Below are positions 21,406 to 34,900 of a DNA stretch of 64,000 nt, one piece after another. The notes below the pieces were generated by a model that was given only the letters and a program-made list of their open reading frames with translations, was not told where the DNA came from and searched no databases. The position numbers and the translations under genes are program-made. The stretch spans positions 4,534,453 to 4,598,452 of the forward strand of contig OX365946.1 in NCBI GenBank assembly GCA_947247005.1. Reading direction: 5' to 3'. This DNA is from Spisula solida. Lineage: Eukaryota > Mollusca > Bivalvia > Venerida > Mactridae. The number at the start of each line of letters is the position of its first letter. Within the stretch, counting starts at the first letter, position 1.

Positions 21406-23069
21406 CTTGATTTTTCTTTTGAATTGTGTTACAAATGCAGAGATTACTGTACATGTAGTGAATAAATATACGAATCGAAAACAGCCGAGTACAGCCGGGC
21501 GTATACGGATTTTGATCAGAGTCTCAGTTTAATCTTAGGGTCAGACAATATATGTAGACGTTTGTATACCATATGACTAATTACATCAATACGTGCTACC
21601 TTTAGATGTTTACAGGGTCAAATTATGTTGCGTCAATGGAAATCTTACCTAAATTATGAATAGTTTTTTTCGTTAAAACGAATTGAGCGAGGGTATTGTA
21701 ATATTTAAGTAATTGAATAGCTAGCTTGTAAATAAAACAAGTCACTAAGAATTGCAAGCAATACAGAAGTACCCTACTGGTTTGAAGCCATAACCTTTAA
21801 AATTGTCCAATGTTTCTGTTGCGATAACAACCAAAGAATATTAAGATGCGCATACTCTCCTTATTGGCACCTACCCACATACCAAGTTTCAAAAAGATAA
21901 ACTGTTTCAATTATTGCATAATCCAGATTTTGGCCATTTTTCACTCGTTCTGTCTCCATATCAACCACAATTATGTCAGAATCAAACCCCCTATTTGCCC
22001 CATATCCACATACCAAATTTCATAAATCTAGCTATTTAAGTTATGTCAGGATCCAGAGTTTCGACGGACGTGGTATTACCGGTAACCGTGGTATCATTTC
22101 CCTGCGATGCGATACCGCGGTACCATCCAAAATACAGGTATTTATCAACATTTTCCCTGCCTCTAAATAAGTGCTTGCTGTGTAGTCCAGCCTCAAACGT
22201 TCCTCATTATTTTACATTCTCGTAGTATAAACTATTTAGAGGCTGTTAATTATTTAACCAGACTAGATTTCCTGAATTAATTAATCCCCCTCACTTGTTT
22301 GTCTTTCTCTCCTTTAGTCCACATGTACAGAACACATTTCTTTGTAAGATTCATCCTACTACGAGGTAATGTTTGAAAGACGCCAATGGAAAAACATTTT
22401 GTATAGCAAAACTGGTGTAATTTTCCGCTCATATAATACACAAGACGGCCCAGAGGTCCCCAGATCCATCTCCAGAGTAATGTTCATTAGGTTTGGTCTC
22501 AATAAATTGAAACTATGTACAAGACGGCCAATGTATGTTCATGCAGTTTGAGTAAAACCTATCTACGTTACACCTGTGTAATACTCCTTTCGGTACATTG
22601 TGTAAGTTGATTGGGACTTGATGTAGGGAGAAAAACAACACCCAACTCCTGGCTACTAACTCAATAAATGTTAGTGTTAAATGTTAGTTTCATATTATTT
22701 TCATTTATTAGTACTTCGCGTTTAATTCTTAATAAATGTAAATGACGACTCCTAGCCTAGCCATGTTTTTCGAGACAAGAGAAGCTTCTAGAGTGAGCCC
22801 AGAGTCGGAACTGTAACGGAACTCCGCCAGTCCACAAGGTTTTGCAAGTGTGTGTTTTTCAAGTAGTTTCGAGGGTTATGATGAACGTTAAATGAATGAG
22901 AAAATCTTTAAAAGTTTAGTAACCAAAATGAAGAAATTTCACAGACTTATGACAACAGATTGATTCAGTCGAGCTGGGCAGTCTTCGATTTTCATCATTA
23001 ATCGACAGATGCTCGTGAAATCCTTTTTAACAGTATGTTGTTGATTTTATTTTTATGGCTGTGTCAAAT

Positions 23070-23340
23070 ATTTTCCTTATAAATGCGTCTGACGGTCGTC
23101 AGGATTACTTTGGTTATCCGAACGACAGTCGTACCAATTATATTCCTTATGCGCATGGCGGTCATGCACATTATTTTCCTTATCCGCACAATGGTCGTGC
23201 AATTTATTTTCCTTATCTGCACGACGATTTTGCCAATTATTGTTCTTATCTGCGCGTTGGTTGTGCTGATTATTTTCCTTTCCGCACGACCGTCATGCCA
23301 ATTATTTTCGTTGTGCCCATGACGATCGGGCACATTTTGT
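23070..23340. repeat. 33-bp minisatellite with palindromic core (about 8 units)
   Basis: Units of about 33 bp read like TTATTTTCCTTATCCGCACG followed by a GACGGTCGTGC-type half. The GCACGACGGTCGTGC core is nearly self-complementary, so each unit can fold on itself. Because 33 is a multiple of three, frames stay open on both strands with an 11-residue periodicity (HGGHAHYFPYP type). I do not regard these as genes. Confidence 0.75.
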
Positions 23341-24086
23341 GTAACAAGCGATTGCCATAGGACCTGTTTTTTACCTTTTTACAATAACCTGAATGAGCAT
23401 AGCTATAAATTTAACCTCTGTAGAGCAACTACCTCAAAATGACAACCAATATTTTCAGCCCCCAGAGTGAAGTAGAAAAAACCCTAGGTACAATGTAACT
23501 GCACCATCATCGAATCCCAAGCCCTCATTTAAAATGCAGGAGGGCCTAATTGTGTATTTTTATTCTGCTTTTACTATAATCCAAAAAATATGTGGAACTA
23601 ACAAGTATTTATTTTGAATTATGTTAATAATCTGGTGACATTACAACACTGCACATCCAATTGGGCAAAGGAATGAAGACTAGAGTTTCCAATGCCAGCC
23701 AGCCTAAGTGTTCAAGTCTTTATGTTGTCAAGCAAACTTTAAAATACAATTTTTTTTTTGATCCCAGGGAAAAATCAGAATTTGACATTGTTTTTTTTTC
23801 TTTAAGTTATTTTCTGTTTCAAAATCAGACTATTTTAACTAAATGTGGATTATCATCTTCATAAAAAATGTTTTCAAAATATAATTTACTTAGTGTGGCT
23901 GCAAATATTGCTGAGACTTTATTCAATATCTAAGATTAAATTACCGAGTAGGCTATGCCTTAGTTCATATTATCATAAGCGTGCAGATAATAGATTCTTT
24001 ATATACATGTATCATCGGCTGTTTCCATCCGTTCGTTAATTGCCTTGTGCGGTGCGTGTGCATTCCGAACGTACATGTATCACTTA
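23341..24086. other. Intergenic AT-rich DNA, nothing recognised
   Basis: No coding region, RNA gene or clear repeat was identified between the 33-bp minisatellite and the large inverted structure. Confidence 0.4.
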
Positions 24087-27017
24087 GATAGATATCACAC
24101 CGTACAACCCGCTGTGTGTAAGGCAGTTATGTATGTTGAAGGCAGAGACACACGCGTTTTACGCCACTAGAGTGGGGTAAGTATTTGTTATTTTATATGT
24201 GTTTTGCGTTGCATTTGAAAGCGATCACTTACATATATCGTTCTTGCGATGAATGAACAATAAGTATATACAATTTATGTGCCCTAAAATGCCATATTAT
24301 TCGAGTAAACAGGTTTTAGGTATGCGATGTTTGCCAAAAGTTCGAAACGTTCGCCTTTGACATTGAATTCTCAACTTAATTCGTAGTTGGGAACAATTGT
24401 AAAACATTGAATACAAACTTCAATCTTTCTGCAATATATCTGTCGTTTCCGTTTTGGAAAATGTGCATTTTCTGTGAAGACACAGAGGTTTAAATTGAAC
24501 GAGGTACCAAAAAAATGCTAACGAAATAGGCAGTTCTGTTTTTCGAATGATAACGACAAAGGCAGAGCGTTGAATATTAATGCTAACGCAGAGGCAGAGA
24601 TAAGAGACTTATGCTAACGTCAAAGGCAGAAATTATAATGACTTGACAGGGCCATAAAACCCTTTTGTACGATTTGTATGTTATAAATATAACCAAGATT
24701 CATGTTAGGCTGTATTCCAAAGTCCATTTCACCAAGAATCACGAGTGTTTCGTGGTTATTTTAGTCCAGTTGATAAACGGAATATATTACATACCTGGTG
24801 ATCGCTGACGCCGGCAATTATCGGTTGTGAGTGGCCCTTTATGTCTGTAAATGACGAACTGGTGTGTTTGGGAGGAGGGGGCATTAAGCACTCCATTTGT
24901 TATCATGAAGTTAAGAAACGAAAAGTTTTTAGCATTCTATAGAATACGTCAGTTCGAAATGCAGCAGTATATGATTACGTAACAGTTTATGCCGACCAAA
25001 AAGGTACGGAAGGCAGTTAACAGAAGTGGTAATTGCTTTCTAAATACAGAGAAATACTGGAAATAGGTTTAAATTATTTATTGGGATATCCAACTGTCCT
25101 ATAGATTTAGAAATATGAAGTAGCTTTGTAGTATATATATGCTGCAATTGATGGAACTACTTTGCATGACGGTTGACATCCGTGTCGGTTGTTATGCAAT
25201 ACCGACTGACCGGTTTACTATTGCAAAGATTGCGCTGCCTAGCGGCGGTGTAGGAAGAAAAGTAGTTTCATCAACTAAAGTATAGTCGATTGTAGAAACG
25301 TGCGTATATAACTATAGTTGGTCGATTCTCGAACAAATGAAAAGTATTTATTTAATGCTAACTGGTGAGATATGGAGTTCTATCAGTGCAATAAAACCTA
25401 AATCAGTCACTGGTTATCACCTACAATGTGAGTGATATAAGCTCCGCCCCCTCACAGGGACTTCTTTAATTTAACCAAAAACTCAACACTAAACTGTCTC
25501 TTTTTACTTTTTTATTACTAAACGGAAACATGTCATGCGGATGTTTTATTCTTAGTTAGAACATTTCCTACAAGTTGGTGCAAAATTCTCAAAAAGGTTG
25601 TTTTCACCTATTCACCATAATCAAAGATGGCGGATTTTGAATTGCAAAATATGAATGGAATAATATATTCAAACGCAGCCTAACCACAGTGGTAGATTCT
25701 AATTTGGCTTAAATAGTACCAGTTTTGACACCCGATAAGCATTAAATAAATAGAATATACGCGCTCTTGAAAATATTGAATTTTATCACTACACGATGAG
25801 ATATAAACCATATTCAATCAAAACAAACAAATGTCCTCTTTCTATATTACATAAAGCAGTTTAATAGAGTGTCACGTAAAAATTCCAGTGTCGATGACTT
25901 ACAGTTCATGTAAACTGCTGACAAACAAGTGCTCACGTTATTTATACCTAACTGTCATAGATCTACATTTATTAAATATGCAGACGTGCATGGACATGTA
26001 CTTAGTTAGAGAATTAAAGCTCCAGCACGAATAAGATGTAAAGTACAACCTCCTCGACAGAGCAACAACCTTTGATGTCCGGCCATTGTATGACTTCAAT
26101 GATTAGGAAACTATAAAATTCAACTTGTATGACTTATTGCGCCTCCCAAAAACTGCAAATATCACCGTCATTTTGTTAACATTTTGCTTATATTATCGAT
26201 GGAATACTAAGAGAACCATTCGTTTCTAAACTCTAAGACAGTGCTTGAAGAGCTTACGCCCCCAAAAAGCCATGCACTCATCATTAACAGACAAAAAAGG
26301 CCAATCACAACCGACAATTGCCAGCGTCAGCGATCACCAGGTATGTAATATATTCCGTTAATCAACTGGACTAAAATAACCACTAAACACTCGTGATTCT
26401 TGGTGAAATGGACTTTGTAGTACAGCCTAACATGAATCTGGGTTATTTTTATAACATACAAATCGTACAAAGGGGTTTTATGGCCCTGTCAAGTCATTAG
26501 AATCTCTGCCTCTGCGTTAGCATTAATATTTTACGCTCTGCCTTTGTCGTTATCATTCGAAAAACAGAACTGCCTATTTCGTTAGCATTTTTTTGGTACC
26601 TCGTTCAATTTAAACCTCTGTATCTTCACAGAAAATGCACATTTTCCAAAACGGAAACGACATATATATTGAAAAAGGATTGAAGATTGTATTCGATGTT
26701 TTAGAATTGTTCCAAACCACGAATTAAGTTGAGAATTCAATGTAAAAGGCGAAAGTTTCGAACTTTTGGAAAACATCGCATGCCTAAACCCTGTTTACTC
26801 GAATAATATGGCATTTTAGGGCACATAAATTGTATATACTTATTGTTCATTCATCGCGTGAACGATTTATGTAAGTGATCGCTTTCAAACGCAACGCAAA
26901 ACACATATAAAATAACAAATACTTACCCCACTCTAGTGGCGTAAAACGCGTGTGTCTCTGCCTTAAACATACAGAACTGTCTTACACACAGCGGGTTGTA
27001 CGGTGTGGATATATACA
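24087..27017. mobile_element. 2.9-kb inverted-repeat structure with arms of about 0.85 kb
   Basis: The left arm (about 24087-24960) and right arm (about 26205-27017) are imperfect reverse complements over most of their length. Matching landmarks are CACACCGTACAACCCGCTGTG, the CACTCTAGTGGCGTAAAACGCG word, GTTTACTCGAATAATATGGC and TGGTGATCGCTGACG. Each arm carries short GCTAACG/GGCAG units of about 33 bp, four on the left and three on the right, where about 32 bp is missing. The 1.2-kb centre shows no coding frame. It is probably a non-autonomous element with long terminal inverted repeats or a foldback element. An inverted segmental duplication is the alternative. No target-site duplication was clear. 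Confidence 0.8.
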
Positions 27018-27164
27018 TCACTGAAAAAATCAAACTTTAAGGCAACTTTGCGGAAACCACTTAATGCCTTTTAGCATTCAAAAAAAGCTTGTAAATAAAA
27101 CATTATTGCTAACAGGTTATTATTCTTTTTCAGTTGAAGTATTTAAAAGCCTTTCTTTAAGTTA

Positions 27165-27265
27165 CTTGCCGTGTAATTGTTGTGGTACAAGATGCTCTTA
27201 ATGTTTTCTCTGCTCGGCTGGTTAAGTTTAGTGCTGCCTTCACAGTCAGATTTTCTATTATTGTT
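27165..27265 (+). repeat. Dispersed repeat copy (TGCTCGGCTGGTTAAGTT)
   Basis: GCCGTGTAATTGTTGTGGTAC, TTTTCTCTGCTCGGCTGGTTA and AGTGCTGCCTTCACAG lie in order. The family recurs near 911-1010 and 19850-19920, and on the minus strand at 53041-53165 and 56155-56285, where CTTAACCAGCCGAGC and GGCACAATGCC are visible. Its class is not known to me. Confidence 0.5.
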
Positions 27266-27469
27266 TGTTTTATGTTGACAGTATTAATTTACAAAGCAAA
27301 AATTAAGTATTCGTCTAACATGTGTTAATGCTGCACTAAACAACAGAGAAATAATGAAGCACATGCGTAGTGACTTTAAAATCCCTAATAATAAATTACC
27401 GAGAACGTCTTAACAACACAATTACTGAAGCCAGAGTGGATCCTGGCATTTAGGCATTGCACTCCGCCT

Positions 27470-27975
27470 CATGGGGGTTAACATTTATGTCAAATATAAA
27501 AAAGATTGGCCAATGCATGACAAGTTATTTTCCCGACAAACTTCAATTTGATCTTGGCCTCGAACCTTGAGCTTTGAGACAGGAACCTGTGGGTTTGGTA
27601 TAATACTCCGCCACATGGAGGTTAACATCCATGCCAAGTATAAGCAAGATTGGCCAAAACATGATAAAGTTATGGTCTGGACAAGCTTCAATTTGACCTT
27701 TGACTTCCACCAGTGACCTTTGAGATAGGAACCTGGGGGTTGTGCATGACACTCCTCCTCATGCAGGTGAACATTCATGCCAATATAAGCAAGATTCGTC
27801 ACAGCATAACAAAGTTATGGCCCGCACAAAATGGGACACACACACGCACTTGTGCATGGAGATGAACATTCATGCCAAATATAAGCAAGATTGGTCAAAG
27901 CATAACAAAAGTTATGGTCCGGACAAAATCGGACGCACTTACGCACGCGCATACATAAACAATGGCGACTAAGTC
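27470..27975 (+). repeat. Tandem repeat, about 145-bp units, four copies
   Basis: ACATTCATGCCAARTATAAGC followed by AAGATTGGCC recurs at about 27480, 27625, 27770 and 27865 (spacings of about 145, 145 and 95). Each is followed by ATGATAAAGTTATGGTC, CTTTGACCT and CCTCATGGAGG words. It ends with GGACGCACTTACGCACGCGC and CTCACCGCAAGCGGGCTCGA. It is a degenerate interspersed tandem block without coding content. Confidence 0.6.
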
Positions 27976-28676
27976 TCGCTCACCGCAAGCGGGCTCGACA
28001 AGAATCATACTTTATATTTCCCATCCCCGTGTTGGAATCATCAACAAACTCGACCCATATTTGCTTTTGGGAAAATCTCTTTTGTTACACAAAATACACT
28101 GCTGGACTTTCGGTTTGTAGCAAGTTTAAATATTGTAAAACTCATAATTATGGAATATCCCAAATGTGTTTCTCCATTCGTGTAGAGACAATCCGTGTTT
28201 TGTGTTTATGAAGGGTGCTGTGCGTTCAGTTTAGGGAGCATAAATCACAAATGCCAAAAATGGACGACGCTCCGTTGGGTATAGAATATCCAGGACAAAT
28301 TCAAAGACCAAAAGGTAGAACGGAACGAAGTTTGAATGTTCGTCGTAACTTTCAATCAATTTATTTCGAAAACTCCGGCATTCATCAGCTCAATACTAAA
28401 ACAACGCCTTCGACCTGATATTGATATTCCTTCGCCTCGCCTTCATTCGCAGTTGTAAACTCAGCAATAACCACATGGACTAAACCATTAGCTGTTACCA
28501 GTTGAATAATAGCTCAAATCGTGTAACGGATATCAGATGTTTAGTAAATGCTTACATCTATACGGCTATCTTAACATCGTGGTGGCACGAATATACAGGG
28601 AAACTTTTTAACACTACATTATTTCATTTAATTTGATTATTTTAACTGCAACAAAAGGTATACATATCGGATAACG

Positions 28677-28955
28677 ATGAAAGTACTTTTGTTATGTTTG
28701 TTAATACAACATGCTTGTGAATGTGATGGAGCGATATTTGTACAATTGAATATAAATCAAGGTGTACCTCGTACAGAGGAAATTCGGTGCGTCTTACAAT
28801 CGATGAACACACTACCTGCAGCTTTTGGGATTCAAATTGAAAACGGAAAATGTGCGATCCATACCCAAGGTTGTACTGTAAACAGAACGTATGCACCCGG
28901 GTATACATATCTAGAGAAAAAGGTGTTACCGATATTTCAAAGCTTTGTTCCTCCG
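28677..28955 (+). CDS. Exon 1: signal peptide and N-terminal Cys region
   Basis: Coding starts at the ATG after GGATAACG and ends CCTCCG|GTAAGA in phase 0, giving 93 residues. A classic hydrophobic leader is followed by EEIRCVLQSMN, AAFGIQIENGKCAIHTQGC and VNRTY. The aFGi-x-x-enGkC-x-ih pattern is reminiscent of PAN/apple modules but lacks several cysteines. The open frame beyond the donor runs into a GTCCGTTCGTCTG repeat and is not coding. Confidence 0.7.
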
Positions 28956-31900
28956 GTAAGATGTTTAAAACGATTACATGTTTGTATGCCCCGGTATCTA
29001 CCGATGCGGGACGCATATTGTGATTGCCCTGTCCGTTCGTCTGTCCGTTCGTCATTTCCATTAAAAATGCTAATCAAACCTTTCGAGCTCTTGAAACTCA
29101 AATATTTTCAAAGTCGATCTTGTTGCTTTCAAATTTGGCATACATTTTTACCATCATACCTTACATTGTCATACCTTCTACAGAATATTGACCCCTGATT
29201 GATTTAGCTAGTTATTATGGACAATTAAGGCTTCCACCGGGCCATATGCGTTTACTGAACGTAGTCTTGTTTTGTTTTGTACGTTTGTACTTTGTTGCAT
29301 CTTGAAACTTTAACTTGTGGGGAGCGGTTGCCTAGAGGTAGGGCTTCGATCACCGTCTGCGCCACTGCTTAATTTCTCTGAGCAAGAATAAACCACATGC
29401 TCCACTCGACCAAGATTCGAATTGGCACCTGTGAGGGATTTGTAAAACTAATGATAATCAGTTAAGGAACTCATACAAACCATAACTGTAAAAGCATTAA
29501 AAAGAATTTAAATTTGAACGGAACTTTGCGATTGTTGTAAGTGCTTTGCTGAAACCGAACCCAGATGTCAAAAACATAGTCACGGGGTCAACTCTTAGAA
29601 AAACCATGTGAGAATGGTAAAGTTTCCCATATATATTGCTCAATAGAAGCATACATATAGTAGCTAGTGTGTTATCAGGTTAATACTAGGTTTTGAAGTA
29701 GTAACATCAATATGAAAGCTTGTACAAGTATTCGGGTAAGAATGGCCATCTTGTTATCTATAGTTGCATTAACTTAACCAACCTGATAGTACGACGCTTA
29801 ACACGGACTATTTATGCGCACCAGGTCTAGTAAATGATTTTACACAGTACCACAATCTTCGATATACAATTTCCATTAAGTGTGTAATGTTTTATAATAA
29901 AGGGTGATCATTAATATATGATAACATAAATAGCTTTAATTAATTTGTCAGATTTTACGATAGAGAGGTGGTTTGACCATTGTTACACAGCTAATAATGA
30001 GCCCACGTTTTTATTGGATATGAATAATAAATGCATAGGACGTCAACTAGACGCCAATAACCTCCTCGATGTTGTCATACATTGTCAGTGATTCCAAAAA
30101 ATATGGCGATCGGATAATTTCGCTAAAGATCACATTTTACTGTGCCTCTTCACTCACCGGACTAAAATCCTTTGGATGTCTTATAATGTGGATGCCTGAA
30201 GGCAGGAAAGTGTACTCCACAGTACTCTATTTGAAAATTTCTATACAATGATCGGTGGTGTAACATATAATGACTCAAATAGAGGATATTACATGAGTAT
30301 CTTTTCTTAATGAATTTTTTAAACTTATAATAAAATGCGAGGCTCTGCCGAGTATTTTATCGATTTTATTTAACGAGTTTAATAAATTCAATGTGAAAAG
30401 TCACAAATATAATGTTCTTTTTATTACATGTAAGCATTTTTCGACCGAACATAAAATAGCTACATTTTTTACTATAATAAACGCGCAACTTTTACGACGT
30501 CGCCTATACTTTGCAGCTTTATTACACTAGTGTATTATCAAAAATAAATAATTGCTTTATTACGCTACCGCGACGTAAAACATGTGATAAATGGTAATTT
30601 TCGACGTCTGCTGGTTTTGCAGTTTTTCATAATCAAGGGGTATGTTTCGAAAATCTACTGCGAAAAATATATGTGACATTTGAAATTGCTGTATATACAG
30701 AATAAAACTTACATGTGTATGTTAATCAAAGGTATATAACGATATATAATTATTATCTTTAAAACTGACAATATTAGATCTATTAATGTTATTAATGTTA
30801 TCATATATTATCATATATTATCATATATTATCATATATTTATGATCACCCTGTACATCAAGTCTTTTTTTTATTGATCTAGGATAAGATAGGTGAAGTAA
30901 GTCCGGCGAATCAATATGAGAGGGTGTGGTCGATCCCTGGTACATTTGGGATATGTGGTCAATTAGAGCTGTACTTTAACACGGGGCTCATAAACTGGGA
31001 CGGGTAAGTATTCATACCGCGGTTGTCTTAGTAAAATACGATGTGTATCCATAAACGGATTTGGTTTATTTGTTTTTATTTATCCTCGCCACCGGAAATC
31101 CATATGGGCGAGGCCCACAAAAGAGGGGGGGATAGTGCATGATACAGAAGATGCCCCAGTTCCAGAAGCATCCCTGGTTCTTTTACGTGCCGATGTAAAG
31201 CGTCATACACGGGACCTCGCTTAACGTCTCGTCCAAAGACTGTTAGTAGTTTTAGTTATGTAGGCATTTTTGTGTTCAACACTTTTAAGTCAGCAATGTG
31301 TTAATATGTAGTCGCACCTTATCGCATTGCTAGCAAAACCGACAAAACACATCTTGTTCGAGAACGAAATTTGTCCACACTGTTTCTGTTCGAGGACCTG
31401 ACGATCACTTGATTGTTGGACAAAAACACCGCTCCACTATATATTGGATGTTGAACGAAAGTGTTACGTTTATAAGGAACTACACAAAAAATGTAAAAAT
31501 ACCACTGGAACGTAAAGATAATCAAAGCACTGAGAGTACTATTGGGAGGCGATCTGCTACTAAAGCTTAAACCGAATTTACACGTTTAATGTTCGTTTTC
31601 TTACTGCCGATCTTGTCTTGAATGTCAAAATAGGCATATGTGACTATATAGGCATGTTGGGTATCTAAATAATTGTTAAAACGTGCATATTAATTTATAT
31701 GTAATACGTGTATTGAATGCGTATATCAAAAGTGGCTTTAAAATAATACTACGCGCCTATTTATCAGAGTCTACAGTACAGTCTTGTAATCACTTCCCTC
31801 ACAGCGTGAGACAGTCTATAGAAAGCGGCTAGCTGGTACAGCGACACCATATGATTGCATAACAGTACTTTGCAGACCGTATACGACTCATTGATAAAAC

Positions 31901-34900
31901 CATCACTTGACCGTAGTCTGAAGTTTCTAAAAATAGCTTTACAGCCGGGACATTTGATGAACACGTCATTTTCGTATTATGAAACAAGTTCGGTATCGGC
32001 CGGTGTAGTGATTTTTTAGCAAAAATATCGATTTAACGAACAGTTTCACAATAATTTTTGATCTTAGAATAAACAAATGTAGCTGATTGGCTTAAATCAG
32101 TTAAAAAATTTGGAGAAACATATGTAGCAGTATTGGGAATGTTGACAGTTTCTGGAACTACTTGAATGCGGATTCACATAGCAGCCTAAAGGCGATTAAT
32201 TTTGTATTAAGAAATGGGTAATGGTAGTAATGAGAGGCTTAAACGCCTCCCAAAAACTGTGCTTCCAAGATATTAAATTTTGTGAAGATTGGGTGGACAT
32301 TGTAAACGCAAAGGCCAAGTTCAGAATCGACCGGACACATTGTAAATTTGACAAATAAAAAACCTGGACAATTATTTTGGAGATAAATCCATGTAAAGGG
32401 ACAAGCTTACTGGATCGAAATACTGTGTAGGCGATCAATTCCCAGAAATCATCAGAGAACGGCGACTTAAACTTATACCGTACTTTGTGGAAGCCAAATC
32501 AAATAACAGACATGCTGTGCTGTCATATGTCAAACAGCACATAGATCAAACCACCTACACAGCCGATTATAACCCCCATGGCCAGCTCCTACACTTCCGT
32601 AACATAACTACGCCGTGAAATCATCAACAGGCCCGTAAATAGGACACTCAGCCGAAGCAGCTACAATTTATACTCCTGAATAATTATACAGTATAGAAAC
32701 TTTGTTGTAAACTGAATGAAGGAATAATAATGAAGATACGGCTGACGGAGTATGTGAAATTTGTGCCCATTGTCTAGTCAGAATAACACCTTTTATTATT
32801 TTGTTCTTTAAATAGAACATTGCTATCTCAGTATTTCAAGAACATATCATGGGTCTCATTAAATAAGTTTGCAAATGTTCTTTCTTCTAAAAGCAAGTAC
32901 TTGTTAATACAGCGACTTTTATTTCTCGTTATATGCAACTGAGACAGGAAATACTGTCAATGAGCGCTGCTTCGTAAGATCTCATTATTGTTATTTAGAA
33001 TTTTGATTTTGGTTTGTATTTATGATACTTTGCTATATACTTAATCACACTCCTACGCAACACCTACATTTTTCATCATGTCTCAATTATTGATAAAAGT
33101 TGGCATATTAATAGATACATATTTTATTGATGTTTACATGATTGCTTTATCAAAATCGATTGATTGTAAGATGAAGATATTTTCAAATAATGACCATCAC
33201 TGCAAATTGAAAAGTCACAAAAATACACTAAACAGTTTATAACAATAAAAAAGAAAAGAACAACATTGTGTTCCTTGTTGATCAGTATCTAGTATGTCCT
33301 TACATGTATTTTATGATATATTTTTTCTTCTGCCCATCGAGAGCACATAATTCGTATCAATTCTTGGGCAATGGTCCCCATTTTCCGAAAAACGGCCGGT
33401 TTCTGTCGTTTCTGCGGGGTTGGTGGTCGTCCCGTTTGTCGTCTGCACAGTTTGTCCCCACAAATTCCAAATAATCTTGAAATCCGAAAATTTCGATGGT
33501 AGCTGCAACTGCTGTATGTTGTGATAATGCAGAAATGCTTGTTGAAAATGATGTGGTTTTCCGCGCTTGGTAGCATAAAATAGATATGCACGAATTATAC
33601 GGTAGATACTGCACATGTCAAATATAAAACCAATTGGATAATGCCTGTGTTGTCGATTTTAATACTTATTTCATGGATAAATGCAGGCCTGGAATTGATA
33701 ATTGAATATGCTCTTGGCATATATTTTTGCGGTAGGTTAACCCATACTTATTCAGGCTAACACGTCTTGTCGCAGTACACGGGTGTTCATTCTGCAATAG
33801 TTTTACATGGCATCATTTTTGTGACTTTTCGTTTGCATTGATGCTCATTATTTGGTTTAATCTTTATCTTTCAGTGAACTGATTTGCATATAAATTCTAG
33901 GAGACATGCAAAGCATATTAGTTCAATTCCTAATTTGAACTATATCCTTTGAATAATAGTGGAGAAACAATGAAAAATATAGGTGATGCGTTGGGAGTGT
34001 TAGTTCGTGTTTGTCTATGTTTAGTATTTTTTTCAGATTTATGTTAATGGTATATTTATATGCCGATTTTCATCAAATATTTAGTAAAAGATAATTATAA
34101 AATGCTTATATTTCTGTTATACCGAGCAGAAGTTTAGAATGCCACCATTTGGTACTGGTACACAAGTTATAATCATCTACATGTACGTATGTCGTATAAA
34201 ACGAAAAAAAAGACTTTAAAAAATGTTTTTAAAATATGCTCAAAAATATACGCAAAGGCATTCGTCGTTAAACATTTCTAATACAAGTGTTACAGGGGCC
34301 CATCCGGGCTCCGCAAGTAACGTAATGCACACAACACTGATTCATGATCGGGCGGAAGTGACGTAGGAGTAATATACGACTATCACACAGTTTCTTTTAA
34401 CGATGACGATTTTTTTAATGTTCAGTAAATAATAAATGTCCACAGAGTATCATGCAGTATATAAAGTCACAAAGTTCAATATCACAAAGTTAAGTTAAAA
34501 TAAGTCACAATATTAAGTTTCACAAAGTTATGTAACGTAGTAATGTAACGTAGTCACTAAGACTTATATCAACAAGAACTTTTCACTAAGAGTATGTCAC
34601 AAAGACTGCCTTGACCAAATTCACAATTTACTTTCAGTGAATACTTCTGAGTAATCACGTGATTTTAATTAACCAATGTAATAGAATATTTAACGATAAA
34701 AGCTAGGTAGGCGGGGTTTCATATATCAGCGGGTCATTCAGATTTTTATCAAATTTATGGAAGCTTTGCATATTACATAACACATTCGATTGTCTTACGG
34801 CCTGGCTTTAATGTTGGCCCTGCAGCAATGAAATCATATTAGAATAACATTTATTACCTTAGGTGTCAAACAAAATGACCAAAAACGCTAGACCAGAGAC

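Larger units (their letters stand above)
19195..23060. other. Intergenic AT-rich DNA with repeat fragments, no supported gene
   Basis: Short open frames here are unconvincing and lack domains. Visible items are a dispersed repeat copy near 19850-19920 (GGGCATTGTGCCGTGTAATTG), two tRNA-like remnants (20976-21045 and 21330-21405), and a pair of related blocks near 21875 and 22005 (CACATACCAARTTTCA). There are also small palindromic GC words near 22075-22130 (ATACCGCGGTAC). Confidence 0.4.

Noticed and set aside
23055..23360. Tyr/Pro-rich 11-residue repeat protein
   Set aside because: Frames are open on both strands because the unit is 33 bp. It is a minisatellite with palindromic cores.
28956..29198. 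Extension of the galectin-like exon 1 to the end of its open frame
   Set aside because: The frame runs through a good donor (GTAAGA) into a GTCCGTTCGTC repeat. Splicing at 28955 gives the phase needed for exon 2.
33289..33616. Minus-strand frames of about 100 residues in the galectin-like gene's intron
   Set aside because: Three overlapping frames are open together, none has a domain or splice support, and codon content looks random.
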